A stretch of 64,000 bases of DNA from Nostoc sp. C052 (GCF_013393905.1 NZ_CP040272.1:3410001-3474000), one strand, 5' to 3'. Positions 27,488 through 37,049 are shown, numbered from the stretch's first letter. The notes: generated by a model not told the origin, from the sequence alone. A program made the numbers and translations.

Positions 27488-27514
27488 AATAGGATACCTA
27501 ACAGGTATCCTATT
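27488..27514 (-). terminator. Strong hairpin between terpene synthase and P450
   Basis: AATAGGATACCT (27488-27499) and AGGTATCCTATT (27503-27514) form a perfect 12-bp stem with a 3-nt loop. On the minus strand it is followed by TTTTGC. It begins 25 bp after the terpene synthase stop codon, so it could end or attenuate the transcript before the P450. The T run is short, so termination may be partial. Confidence 0.6.
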
Positions 27515-27538
27515 CCCTTATAAAGATAGAGTGAGAAT

Positions 27539-28504
27539 TTATTGATTTAACTCCAAGCTGTCTATAGTTTGATAGCGACCAGAGTGAGAATACCAATTCA
27601 GATTGGCAGATATCCAGCTATGTAGTCCTGATATATATTTGGCAAGTTCTGCATCTAATTCCTCTCCAAAAGATGGAAGAGATGATTCAAACTCTTTCAA
27701 GCGATGTACTTCTTGATCGTGCATTTCGCTAACTATGAAAATTGCTTGTTCTAAAGAAATATTTTGTTGATAATAAATTAACAATGCTAAATTATGAACA
27801 TCGCCACTTGACATTTCTCTATGTACGGAGAAAATATCATTACACCAAGCAAGAATATTAATTGTCATCGCTTTTAATTCTTTCATCACCTCATGATTTC
27901 GGAGAGAATCAGGAATTATTAAATAATTGCAAAATTCCATCAATGCAAGGAAAACATATCCACCTAAAGTTAACCTACGTATAAGCATATAACTGTCAAC
28001 ATCGGGTGTAATTTCCTGTGCGCGGTTAACTGCTTCTTGAACACAGCCATCGAAATAGCCTTCATAGCGAGCAACAAAGTAATGAAACCATTCTTGACTA
28101 CCTCTTTGAAGTATCCGTTGTCGTAAATCACTTAATGCATAAGCAAGTGGTATATCCTTACTCGTGAGTTCTGCACCGTTCAATATTTCCAAAAATCTCT
28201 TATGAAAATCTTTGAGAATATCAGGTTGTCTTCCTAAATTTGATAAATCACACTGGTCATCCCAAATAAACGCCCAACTCAACCAATCATTTGCAATTTT
28301 CAATTCTTCAAGCTGGCAGTTGGGATAGGCACTTGCCGCTAGGAAGAAAAATTTTGATTTGCAAAAACGCTGATAAGATGATTTATTGGCCAGTAGATTG
28401 AAGCGAAGTACCCATTCAAGAGCGTGCCTTTCTAGAACATCAATATGTTTATTGATGTGGGATGGAAATGGGCAGTATAAATCAGGGTAAGCTAATTGAT
28501 TCAT
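27539..28504 (-). CDS. Sesquiterpene synthase (class I terpene cyclase)
   Basis: 321 residues, a typical bacterial single-domain class I cyclase. Both metal-binding motifs are intact: DDQCD at residues 82-86, and the NSE triad in NDIFSVHRE with Asn222, Ser226 and Glu230. It ionises farnesyl diphosphate and cyclises the cation in the cytosol. The minicluster (synthase, CYP110-like P450, large kinase downstream) matches those of Nostoc PCC 7120 (germacrene A synthase) and N. punctiforme (8a-epi-alpha-selinene synthase). Which product is made cannot be decided from motifs. The base composition is AT-rich but like the neighbouring kinases. Confidence 0.92.
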   Translation of the reverse strand: MNQLAYPDLYCPFPSHINKHIDVLERHALEWVLRFNLLANKSSYQRFCKSKFFFLAASAYPNCQLEELKIANDWLSWAFIWDDQCDLSNLGRQPDILKDFHKRFLEILNGAELTSKDIPLAYALSDLRQRILQRGSQEWFHYFVARYEGYFDGCVQEAVNRAQEITPDVDSYMLIRRLTLGGYVFLALMEFCNYLIIPDSLRNHEVMKELKAMTINILAWCNDIFSVHREMSSGDVHNLALLIYYQQNISLEQAIFIVSEMHDQEVHRLKEFESSLPSFGEELDAELAKYISGLHSWISANLNWYSHSGRYQTIDSLELNQ

Positions 28505-29162
28505 AAAAAATGAATTAGTTTAAAGTACCAAAAAAATCATCACAGTAGAACAAAGATAATTGCTCAATATACTGTTAGAAGTCTTTGAGAAAACTTTTGC
28601 AAAAATTCACATCGATCCCATATTTCTAAAGTGTGTAAGTTATATTTACGCCACCATTAGTACTATGTAAGTCTATATGAACTTTTAAAACCTATCTCAA
28701 CATTGTTAAATATTTCTTATTAAAAAATAACCGTAATTATCTGGAATTATATTTCTTTAATAAAAATAGCTATCTCTGTGTATATTCGTTCATGATAAAT
28801 GCTGTTGACTAACTGAAAAAGTTAACTTATGAGAGCAAAAATATTATTTCAAGTAGCGCTCTTTTTGTAAAAAGACAAGGGTAATAATGACTAATTTCAG
28901 AGCGTTCTCTTTCATGAAAGAGAATCTTAAACTCCGGCGAAAGTAAAGATTGGTGCTGAATGTCCATACTGTAGCGATCACCCCAGCTATAAGCTATGGG
29001 CAATTTAGTGTGAGAATGTTGCTGTTGTCAGAATTTTTGGGAACTATAAGATTGTCAGACTAGAAAATTGTTAGTTAGTCCGACAATAAAATAGAGGTGA
29101 CTTAGCTGCGATCGCCAGACGAATAGTGAATAACTAACAAGGAGTTAAATCAATTTAAATAC
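28505..29162. other. Gap upstream of the terpene synthase and of the REC-kinase gene
   Basis: 658 bp that must hold divergent promoters. Near 28950-29012 (+) a short frame reads KIGAECPYCSDHPSYKLWAI then stops. It resembles the zinc-finger start of an IS1-like transposase and may be a relic. A hairpin ATTGTCAGACTA/TAGTCCGACAAT lies at 29051-29087. AAGGAG at 29139-29144 is 18 bases from the next start codon, too far for an ideal ribosome-binding site. Confidence 0.4.
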
Positions 29163-30482
29163 ATGAATGAAAAGCCAGATATGAAAATACTTGATGAACC
29201 AGAAGATAATTTAATTTTAGTAGTTGATGATACTACTACAAATTTAGAAATTGTCTTTAATATATTAACTAATTTTGGCTTTAAAGTAATTACAGAACAT
29301 GATGGTAAGAGGGCAATTCAAATTGTTGAAGATACACTACCTGACCTAATTTTGTTAGATGTAATGATGCCACGAATAGATGGATTTGAAACATGTAAAA
29401 TGCTGAAAGAAAATTCAGCTACTTGTGATATACCTGTAATTTTTATGACGGCTAATTCTGATACTGATAGTAAGGTCAAGGGTCTAAATATCGGGGCAGT
29501 TGACTACATTACTAAACCTTTTCATGAAGAAGAATTATTAGCTAGAATTAAAACCCATCTTCAATTACGAAATCTCACAAAAACTTTAGAAAAACGAGTT
29601 GTAGAAAGAACAGCAGCCTTATCCAGGGCATTAAAAGACCTACAAGAGTCTCAACTCCAGCTTGTACAGACAGAAAAAATGTCTGCTCTTGGTCAATTAG
29701 TAGCAGGAGTTGCACATGAAATTAATAATCCAGTTGGTTTCATTCATGGCAATCTCGGACACGCTTCAGTATATTTTCAAGACATGGTTAACCTGATTGA
29801 TCTCTATCAAAAGCACTATCCTAATCCGGTTCTAGAAATTCAAGAGGAAATTACAGCAATAGATTTGCAGTATATGCTTTCCGATCTACCGAATTTAATT
29901 TCTTCAATGAAAGAGGGTGTTCAGCGCATTCGCAACATTAGTACTAGTCTGAGAACCTTTTCTCGAGCAGATAGCGATCGCAAAGTTTCTTGCAACATTC
30001 ATGATGGCATAGATAGCACTATCATGATTCTCAAACACCGCTTAAAAGCATCCGAGGATCGTCCTGATATTCAAGTAATTAAAGACTACGATAAATTGCC
30101 AGACTTAGAATGCTTTATCGGACAACTAAATCAGGTATTTATGAATTTGTTAGCTAATGCTATTGATGCTTTAGAGGAATCTAATATAGGACGTACTTAT
30201 CTTGACATTGAAGCAGATCCTAATCAAGTTTTCATTCAGACTCTACTCACTGAAGATAAAAATCATATCTTGATTCGGATTAAAGATAATGGCGTGGGAA
30301 TGTCGGCTGATATTCAGCAAAAAATCTTTGACCATTTATTTACTACCAAGCCTGTGGGTCAAGGTACAGGATTAGGACTGTCAATTGCCCGTCAAATTGT
30401 TGTCGAAAAACATGGCGGAACTCTAGAGGTAAATTCAGTACTAGGAAAAGGTTCAGAATTTATCATCAGGCTTCCCATTTAA
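29163..30482 (+). CDS. Receiver-histidine kinase
   Basis: 439 residues. The N-terminal receiver (about 15-130) has VVDDT, phospho-Asp66 in LLDVMMPRIDGF and ITKPF. A coiled coil (about 140-170) leads to the kinase core: VAHEINNP with His185, NLLANAIDALEES, IKDNGVGM and FTTKPVGQGTGLGLS. No membrane segment is seen. Its core is very like those of the three other kinases in this region, so they arose by duplication. As a kinase driven by a receiver domain it probably takes a signal from another kinase. FIST and kinase genes follow on the same strand after 42 bp, consistent with one operon. Confidence 0.92.
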   Translation: MNEKPDMKILDEPEDNLILVVDDTTTNLEIVFNILTNFGFKVITEHDGKRAIQIVEDTLPDLILLDVMMPRIDGFETCKMLKENSATCDIPVIFMTANSDTDSKVKGLNIGAVDYITKPFHEEELLARIKTHLQLRNLTKTLEKRVVERTAALSRALKDLQESQLQLVQTEKMSALGQLVAGVAHEINNPVGFIHGNLGHASVYFQDMVNLIDLYQKHYPNPVLEIQEEITAIDLQYMLSDLPNLISSMKEGVQRIRNISTSLRTFSRADSDRKVSCNIHDGIDSTIMILKHRLKASEDRPDIQVIKDYDKLPDLECFIGQLNQVFMNLLANAIDALEESNIGRTYLDIEADPNQVFIQTLLTEDKNHILIRIKDNGVGMSADIQQKIFDHLFTTKPVGQGTGLGLSIARQIVVEKHGGTLEVNSVLGKGSEFIIRLPI

Positions 30483-30524
30483 AAATCAGAGCAAATCGCG
30501 TTTATCAACATAATAAGTAAATTT

Positions 30525-31676
30525 ATGTTCAAGGCAGTAGTAGGTCACAGTAACGATCCAGATTCTCTATCAGCAGTTGAAGAAGTTATTCTGCAATGTG
30601 CTAGTTCTCTTGCAGGAGATATACCAAAAGCTGGAATTATTTTTGCTGCAATTGACTTTGAACATGCTCTGATTTTGCAGCAAATTCATCAAGCTTTTCC
30701 TGGTATTGAGTTGATTGGTGGAACAACAGATGGAGAAATTTCTTCAGTCTTAGAGTTTCAGCAGGACTCAATCACCTTGATGTTGTTTTGCTCAGATGAA
30801 GTTGAAATACATGCAGGAATTGGACGAAAAGTTTCAAGCGATCCAATTACTGCAACTCAACAAGCTGTGGAGCAAGCTAAAGCAAAAAGTACCGCACCCC
30901 CAAAGCTATGTTTAACTCATCCAGAGAGCCTCACAACTAGTGGTATCTCTATATTAAATGGCTTAAAACTAGCTCTTGGTGAATATATACCGATATTTGG
31001 TGGTTTGGCTGGCGATCAGTCAAGATACCAAAGTACATATCAATTTTTTCAAACAGAAGTATTAAGTGATTCTGTACCAATTTTACTTTTTTCCGGCACA
31101 ATATTGTTTTCCCATGCTGTTGCAAGTGGTTGGCATCCTATTGGTCAAACAAGTAAAGCTACTAAGGTAGATAAGAACATAGTCTATGAAATAGATGGCA
31201 AACCAGCTTTAGATTTTTATCATCATTATCTAGGTTCGCTTCCTCCTTCAATGGAATATCCATTAGCAGTGTTCGATCAAAATGGAGACAATTTTTATAT
31301 AAGAGCGCCTATTGCTTATAATCAAGAATCTGGTAGCATCACCTTTTTTGGAGATATTCCCGATCAAGCAGTTATTCAAATTTCAGAAGCAGATCATGAG
31401 GATATTTTGGCAGCATCGAAGGCGTCATTCATGAATGCTTTAGATAATTATCCAGGTGCAAAACCAAGTGCTGTTTTGTTTTTTTCATGTGTAGCTCGTC
31501 GGCAAATACTTGGTACGAGGGCACAAGAAGAGTATCAAAACACAAAACTTTGTCTGACTGACTATTTACCTGCCTGTGGATTTTATTCTTATGGAGAGAT
31601 TGCTCCTATAGATCGAACTATTCAGACGCAATTTCATAATGAAACTTTTGTAACTTTAATTGTTGGAACTAGGTAA
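30525..31676 (+). CDS. FIST-domain sensor protein
   Basis: 383 residues. It has the FIST N-terminal domain (GIIFAAIDF...LIGGTTDGEISS, about residues 35-70) and the FIST C-terminal domain (about 220-370, with LFFSCVARR and ACGFYSYGEI). FIST proteins are proposed to bind small ligands such as amino acids and to feed a signalling partner. Only six bases separate its stop from the next kinase gene, so the two are almost certainly cotranscribed and probably act together, with FIST as the detached sensor. No membrane segment is seen. Confidence 0.9.
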   Translation: MFKAVVGHSNDPDSLSAVEEVILQCASSLAGDIPKAGIIFAAIDFEHALILQQIHQAFPGIELIGGTTDGEISSVLEFQQDSITLMLFCSDEVEIHAGIGRKVSSDPITATQQAVEQAKAKSTAPPKLCLTHPESLTTSGISILNGLKLALGEYIPIFGGLAGDQSRYQSTYQFFQTEVLSDSVPILLFSGTILFSHAVASGWHPIGQTSKATKVDKNIVYEIDGKPALDFYHHYLGSLPPSMEYPLAVFDQNGDNFYIRAPIAYNQESGSITFFGDIPDQAVIQISEADHEDILAASKASFMNALDNYPGAKPSAVLFFSCVARRQILGTRAQEEYQNTKLCLTDYLPACGFYSYGEIAPIDRTIQTQFHNETFVTLIVGTR

Positions 31677-31682
31677 AAACTG

Positions 31683-32726
31683 ATGGAAATATTGGATTAT
31701 CAACAAGAAATTAGGGAACTAAAAAAAGCCAATAGAATTATCCAAAAAAAATTGGAGCGTTCTGAATCAGACCGGATAAAACTCGAAGATACAAATAAAA
31801 AAAAAGAATTCTTGCTCAAAAAAGTAATTGATGAATTAAATGAATATCAATACAAGCTAGAAGAAAGAGGCCATGAACTAGAAACAATGCTTCTTAATCT
31901 TCAAATAATGCAAAATAAGATGTCTACTTTGGGAAGTCTTGTCGCAGATGTAGCTCATGAGATTAATAACCCAGTTGGGTTTATAGCAGGTAATCTGACT
32001 CCAGCTAAAGAGTATATTCAGAATTTATTACATCTCATTAACCTCTATCAGCAAACCTATCCTAAAGCATCTCAGGAAATTGAAGAAACAATTCAATTAA
32101 TTGATCTGGAGTATGTGCGCGACGATCTACCTAAACTCATTTCCTCAATGAGAGAAGGCACGGATCGTATTTCCAACATTAGCAATAGTCTCCGAACTTT
32201 CTCTAGAGCAGATACAGAACAAAAAGTTCTGTTTAATATTCATGAAGGTATTAATAGCACTCTGATGATTCTCAAGCACCGTTTGAAAGCTAATAAAATT
32301 CGTCCTGCTATTGAATTAGTTCAAGATTACGAAGAATTACCCCTAGTTGAATGCTTTCCAGGACAACTAAATCAGGTATTTATGAATCTATTGGCAAATG
32401 CTATTGATGCTTTAGAAGAGTCTAATTATGGACTGAGTTTTGATGAGATTAAGCTAAATCCTAATCAAATTACTATTCATACTGCCCTAACTGAAGATAA
32501 CAATCATGTCTCGATTCGGATTCAAGATAATGGGGTGGGAATATCAGCTGATGTTCAACAAAAAATATTTGACCATTTATTCACAACTAAACCTGTAGGA
32601 AAAGGAACAGGATTAGGATTATCAATTGCTTATCAAATAATTGTCCAAAAACATAAAGGAACTCTAGAAGTGAATTCTGTGTTAGGAGCAGGTTCTGAAT
32701 TTATAATCACTATTCCAATTTTTTAA
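31683..32726 (+). CDS. Histidine kinase paired with the FIST protein
   Basis: 347 residues. The first 75 are a coiled coil (ELKKANRIIQKKLERSE...) without a sensor domain. The kinase core has DVAHEINNP with His92, NLLANAIDALEES, IQDNGVGI and FTTKPVGKGTGLGLS. Lack of its own input domain supports the FIST protein, encoded six bases upstream, being the sensor. The core is highly similar to the kinase at 29163-30482. No cognate response regulator gene is adjacent. Confidence 0.92.
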   Translation: MEILDYQQEIRELKKANRIIQKKLERSESDRIKLEDTNKKKEFLLKKVIDELNEYQYKLEERGHELETMLLNLQIMQNKMSTLGSLVADVAHEINNPVGFIAGNLTPAKEYIQNLLHLINLYQQTYPKASQEIEETIQLIDLEYVRDDLPKLISSMREGTDRISNISNSLRTFSRADTEQKVLFNIHEGINSTLMILKHRLKANKIRPAIELVQDYEELPLVECFPGQLNQVFMNLLANAIDALEESNYGLSFDEIKLNPNQITIHTALTEDNNHVSIRIQDNGVGISADVQQKIFDHLFTTKPVGKGTGLGLSIAYQIIVQKHKGTLEVNSVLGAGSEFIITIPIF

Positions 32727-33255
32727 AATAGTAACTATATTAATTATTAAAATTAATTTTATGAGAAATAAAAGGCTCTAATTTACAAGCGTTTCAAGTA
32801 AAAAAGTCAGGTGACCAAAAAATCTGATTGGGCAAGAAAATCGCGATGCCTCCAGCAAGGCTTCGCCAACGCACTGAAATTTACTCGTTGAGGTGGTAGC
32901 TTTTCGATGACCAAATTAAGCAAGTTTCTGACTCATACTCTTGACAAAATATCTAAGAGATCGAATGAAATAGCCCTGCCTCTTGGTAAGGGGGAGAACC
33001 GGATAATCCCCCCTTATCAAGGAGGGATTATAGTGGGTAAATCCAGGCTTTGGGCTTCATTAGCAAGATGTGTGTACACCGTAGAGGCTAACGCCAAGAG
33101 AGAAGGATGCAAAGAAAGAGAAGTTTAACTGAACTGTATTGTCTTATGAACAAAAGCAAGCATCAAATTCTCTGAATAAAGAGATTAAGCAGTTAGTTTA
33201 GATGTATTTTTGGGAACTCTATAACTGTAGTTCCAGGATTATTTCCTCAAAACTT
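32727..33255. repeat. Repeat-filled gap between kinase operons
   Basis: It holds a copy of the AGGCTTCGCCAACGC-type repeat (32858-32872), an inverted repeat TAATCCCCCCTTATC/AAGGAGGGATTA around 33003-33030, and CTGAACTGTATTG near 33130, the end sequence of the 102-bp repeats. The 73-codon frame at 32907-33128 is composed of these repeats and is not called. There is no clear promoter. Confidence 0.5.
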
Positions 33256-33798
33256 ATGAGTAATGCACTTGACCGCTCGATAGCTACCCTTAATCTTTCT
33301 TTAGAACGCGATATATTTTTACGTACATTAATTAGAGAATTATCTGGCACTTTACAGGATGTAGTTGGCTTAAAAGAAGCTTCTGGATTTATTAGCGTGG
33401 TTGGTGAAAGAATGGGTAGGCAACTTGACCAAGATTATAAATCTGCCCTGGAAGTTTCCAGCCTTTCTCGTAAGCAAGTGGCTGATGTCTTGATTGATTT
33501 AAAAAAACGAATCCAGGGCGATTTTTATGTCATTGAGCAGAATGATGAAAAAATTGTCTTTGGCAACCGCGTCTGCCCATTTGCCGAAAAAGTGCTTAAT
33601 CGCCCTGCTATGTGTATGATGACTTCAAACGTCTTTGGGACGATCGCAGCTAATAACCTGGGATATGCGAAAGTAGAATTGCAAGACACCATAGCCGAGG
33701 GTGCTTCTGGATGTAGAGTTATTGTTTACTTAAAACCTACAGAAGAAGCAGAAGATGCAGAAGGTCGAGAATACTTTCGGGGACTGGAATCTGTTTAA
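33256..33798 (+). CDS. Methanogen-output-domain-1-like sensor protein
   Basis: 180 residues from the ATG at 33256 (MSNALDRSIATLNLSLERD), where similarity to the family seems to start; an ATG at 33202 would add 18 residues. The C-terminal part has the conserved cysteines CPFAEKV, MCMMTSNVF and ASGCRVIVYL typical of what is annotated as methanogen output domain 1, related to V4R-type domains. The Cys pattern may bind a metal or an iron-sulfur centre. The next kinase gene starts 39 bp downstream, so this is probably its sensor or regulator. Confidence 0.7.
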   Translation: MSNALDRSIATLNLSLERDIFLRTLIRELSGTLQDVVGLKEASGFISVVGERMGRQLDQDYKSALEVSSLSRKQVADVLIDLKKRIQGDFYVIEQNDEKIVFGNRVCPFAEKVLNRPAMCMMTSNVFGTIAANNLGYAKVELQDTIAEGASGCRVIVYLKPTEEAEDAEGREYFRGLESV

Positions 33799-33837
33799 AT
33801 CCTTAAATACTAAACCAACCCCAGGATATAAACTTGA

Positions 33838-35274
33838 GTGCAGATATCTAAAGTAGAGTTCAACCCTGAAATTGGAAGCCCCATGACTCCTGAACAATTT
33901 CTTGAACTTGCCAGAGTTTTACCAGAACCTTTACTCCTGGTAAGTGGAGAGGGTCAGTTGTTAGCTACCAATCAACCAGTCGCAGATATGTTGGGGTTAC
34001 GTCGTCAAGAACTGCGGGGAAGAATGCTCTTTGAGCTTGTAACTGAGTCTACCAACGATGTTGTAAAGTACCTGCAAGCCTGTTCAAGTAGCAGGGAAAT
34101 GGTGATTGGCTCTTTGACTTTACGAAAAAATGATGGACAAAACTTAATATGTCGTAGTCAAGGAGCAGTGATTCAACCTTGGTCTGCGGAATCTTCAGCT
34201 TTAATTCTCTTACGCTTGGAAAATAGAGTTGTAGCTAGCAGTAATTTTGTTCTGTTGAACGAAAAAATTGATGAGTTAGCAAAGGAAGTACAAAGACGTA
34301 AACAGGCGGAGGAAGCACTTAAGAAAGCTAATCAAGAGCTAGAAGTTCGGGTTCAGGAACGCACAACTGATTTACAAGAAACACTAAACGAACTACAACT
34401 TACCCAAACTCAGCTGATCCAAGCCGAGAAAATGTCTAGTTTAGGTCAGATGGTCGCTGGTATTGCCCATGAAATTAATAACCCCGTGAGTTTTATTTAT
34501 GGGAACCTTCACCACGCCTATAAATACACTCAGGATTTACTAACATTGGTACAAATTTATCAACAAATTTGTCCAAATATTCCTCCAGAAATCGAAGCAA
34601 AAGTAGAAGAAATAGACTTAGATTTTCTGATTCAAGATATAACTAAACTCTTCGAGTCAATGAAGGTGGGAACAGAACGCATTCAAGAAATTGTTAAATC
34701 GCTACGTAACTTTTCCAGACTTGATGAAGCAGAATTTAAGCAAGTTAATATTCACGAAGGAATTGATAGTACTTTAATGATTTTAGAGCATCGTCTGCAA
34801 GCTAGGCATGAGTACCCAGAAATCAAAGTTATCAAAAAATACAGTCAATTACCCAATGTAACTTGCTACCCTGGTCAACTCAACCAAGTGTTTATGAATA
34901 TTCTTACTAATGCAATCGATTCCCTAGAGTTATTGGCTAATAATGGTCATTGGTCAGCCGTAAATCCACAAACTACTGACAATCAACAACTCGCAGATAA
35001 TAATCCTAAAATTCAAATAAAAACTGAGTTAATCGATCAAAAGTGGATAGAGGTTACTATTGCTGATAATGGTTTAGGGATAAATGAACAAGTTCTCTCA
35101 AAGCTATTTGATCCTTTTTTCACCACTAAATCTGTGGGTAAAGGTACTGGACTAGGGCTATATATAAGCTATCAGATTATAGTTGAAAAACATAAAGGAC
35201 AACTTAACTGTTTTTCTGTTCCAGGAAAAGGTGCAGAATTTGTAATTAAGATACCTGTTAGCTCTGTATCATAA
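33838..35274 (+). CDS. PAS-histidine kinase
   Basis: 478 residues from a GTG at 33838; the ATG at 33883 would remove 15 residues and is also possible. A PAS domain (about 20-130, PEPLLLVSGEGQLLATN) and a coiled coil (about 145-195) precede the core: IAHEINNP with His211, NILTNAIDSLE, IADNGLGI and FTTKSVGKGTGLGLY. This is the fourth kinase in the region with this core. With the Cys-rich protein just upstream it forms a two-gene sensor-kinase unit. No receiver or output gene follows. Confidence 0.9.
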   Translation: MQISKVEFNPEIGSPMTPEQFLELARVLPEPLLLVSGEGQLLATNQPVADMLGLRRQELRGRMLFELVTESTNDVVKYLQACSSSREMVIGSLTLRKNDGQNLICRSQGAVIQPWSAESSALILLRLENRVVASSNFVLLNEKIDELAKEVQRRKQAEEALKKANQELEVRVQERTTDLQETLNELQLTQTQLIQAEKMSSLGQMVAGIAHEINNPVSFIYGNLHHAYKYTQDLLTLVQIYQQICPNIPPEIEAKVEEIDLDFLIQDITKLFESMKVGTERIQEIVKSLRNFSRLDEAEFKQVNIHEGIDSTLMILEHRLQARHEYPEIKVIKKYSQLPNVTCYPGQLNQVFMNILTNAIDSLELLANNGHWSAVNPQTTDNQQLADNNPKIQIKTELIDQKWIEVTIADNGLGINEQVLSKLFDPFFTTKSVGKGTGLGLYISYQIIVEKHKGQLNCFSVPGKGAEFVIKIPVSSVS

Positions 35275-35382
35275 AAATATAAGAATTCAGCACCCAAAAG
35301 TCAGAAATTATCAGTAATTTAGAATAATTTGTATATTTATTCATCAATTCTGAATTCTAACTATTTTAAATTGATATGAAAA

Positions 35383-35412
35383 ACACCTGTCTGCTAATTA
35401 GCAAACAGGTGT
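35383..35412 (-). terminator. Intrinsic terminator of ndhB
   Basis: ACACCTGT (35383-35390) pairs with ACAGGTGT (35405-35412), and inner TGC/GCA bases extend the stem. On the minus strand the hairpin is followed by TTTTT. It starts about 30 bp past the ndhB stop codon. On the plus strand the T run is poor, so it mainly serves ndhB. Confidence 0.8.
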
Positions 35413-35444
35413 GTCTTTGAGTACGAAGCTTGGTTGAGACTCGG

Positions 35445-37049
35445 TTAAATCTTAGCAGTAGAATCAACTGAGGGTTGAGACTGATTAACCGAATCTAACT
35501 TTGGCAAAAGCACTAGATTTTGTGCTTTTACATTACTGTTGATTGTTGCTTGCAAAAATGGGGTATTTGAGATGGAATTGTTAGCCAATGTAAACAGGGG
35601 ATTTGACAAAATACCTGCTACAGTAGTGGCAATTAGTGTTACCACCAAACCGACCTGCAAAGGTCTTAACCCAGGTAAATCCCAACGCACTTGCGGATAA
35701 TTCTTCACTGCATCGGACATTTCATGGGGTTCTTTGACTACCATCATTTTAACTACGCGAATGTAGTAGTAGATGGAGACGACGCTGGTAACTAAGCCCA
35801 ACAAGACTAACCAATAAAGTCCTGCTTGCCAACCTGCCCAGAATAAGTAAATCTTGCCGAAAAACCCAGCTAATGGTGGGATACCACCCAAGGAAAGCAG
35901 GGAGATACTCAAGGCGAGTGTTAAGAGTGGATCTTTTTGATACAAGCCAGAGTATTCGGCAATCTGGTCGGTTCCCGTGCGTAGTGAGAACAGAATGATG
36001 CAGGTAAAACCGCACAGGTTCATGAATAGGTAGACCAGTAGGTAAAATACCATACTGGCATAACCCGCTTGTGTGCCAGCAATCAAGCCAATCATCACAA
36101 ACCCGGCTTGGGCAATGGATGAATAAGCTAGCATCCGTTTCATGCTGGTTTGGGCTAAGGCGACTACGTTACCCAAGATCATGCTGAGAACGGCTAGAGC
36201 GGTGAAGACAAACCTCCACTCGTCAGCAACGAGAGGGAAGGCTGTTGTTAGCAAGCGGATGGCTAGGGCAAACCCAGCTGCTTTGGAACCGACAGATAAA
36301 AAAGCGATGACTGGGGTGGGTGCGCCTTCGTAAACGTCTGGTGTCCACTGGTGGAAGGGTGCAGCGGAGATTTTGAAGCCAATACCTGCGATCGCAAAAA
36401 CTAGGGCAATCACTAAACCTAAAGATTGTCCCACTTTCGCTGTGGCAATGCCATTAGCGATCGCACTAAGTTCGGTTTGTCCTCCAGATAGTCCATACAG
36501 CAGGGATACACCGTACAAAAATATTGCTGTACTGGAAGCTCCAATTAACAAGTATTTCAGCGCCGCTTCGTTGGAGCGGGGGTCACGCTTGGTATAACCT
36601 GTCAATAAGTAAGAGGAGATACTCAGGGTTTCTAGGGAGATGAAAATCATCACCAACTCACTAGCCCCAGATAAAAACATCCCTCCCAAAGTAGCACTGA
36701 GCAAAATAGCGATGAATTCGGCTAAAGCAGTGCCACTCTGCTCAACGTAGCGAATTGACATCAGTATAGTGGCGATCGCAGACAAGGCAATAATACCGCG
36801 AAAGACAATACTCAGGTCATCACTGTTAAAGCTGCCGGTAAAACCGATGGGATTAGGAGAGTCCCATTGAAAATATAGGGCGACAATCGAAGCAAATAAA
36901 CCTGCGATCGCTAGATATGCAATCCAGCGCGCGGATGTACGCCCCAAAATCAAATCAACTATCAAAACCCCCAAGAGGGTGAGAATAACAATCCCCTCTG
37001 GCAAAATCGTTCCAGCGTTTAGCTGGGATGCAATATTAGCAAAATCCAT
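35445..37049 (-). CDS. ndhB: NAD(P)H-quinone oxidoreductase subunit 2
   Basis: 534 residues, 13-14 membrane helices. NdhB is a proton-pumping core subunit of the photosynthetic NDH-1 complex in thylakoids, used in cyclic electron flow, respiration and CO2 uptake. Clear family blocks include SLETLSISSYLLTGY, FKISAAPFHQWTPDVYEGAP with its Lys/His pumping residues, KRMLAYSSIAQAGF and GGIPPLAGFFGK. The C-terminus is Ser/Gln-rich and slightly longer than the usual length of about 520. The gene is alone, with its own terminator. Confidence 0.97.
   Translation of the reverse strand: MDFANIASQLNAGTILPEGIVILTLLGVLIVDLILGRTSARWIAYLAIAGLFASIVALYFQWDSPNPIGFTGSFNSDDLSIVFRGIIALSAIATILMSIRYVEQSGTALAEFIAILLSATLGGMFLSGASELVMIFISLETLSISSYLLTGYTKRDPRSNEAALKYLLIGASSTAIFLYGVSLLYGLSGGQTELSAIANGIATAKVGQSLGLVIALVFAIAGIGFKISAAPFHQWTPDVYEGAPTPVIAFLSVGSKAAGFALAIRLLTTAFPLVADEWRFVFTALAVLSMILGNVVALAQTSMKRMLAYSSIAQAGFVMIGLIAGTQAGYASMVFYLLVYLFMNLCGFTCIILFSLRTGTDQIAEYSGLYQKDPLLTLALSISLLSLGGIPPLAGFFGKIYLFWAGWQAGLYWLVLLGLVTSVVSIYYYIRVVKMMVVKEPHEMSDAVKNYPQVRWDLPGLRPLQVGLVVTLIATTVAGILSNPLFTLANNSISNTPFLQATINSNVKAQNLVLLPKLDSVNQSQPSVDSTAKI

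Noticed and set aside
32907..33128. 73-codon frame between kinase genes
   Set aside because: It is made of interspersed repeats and has no protein-like pattern.
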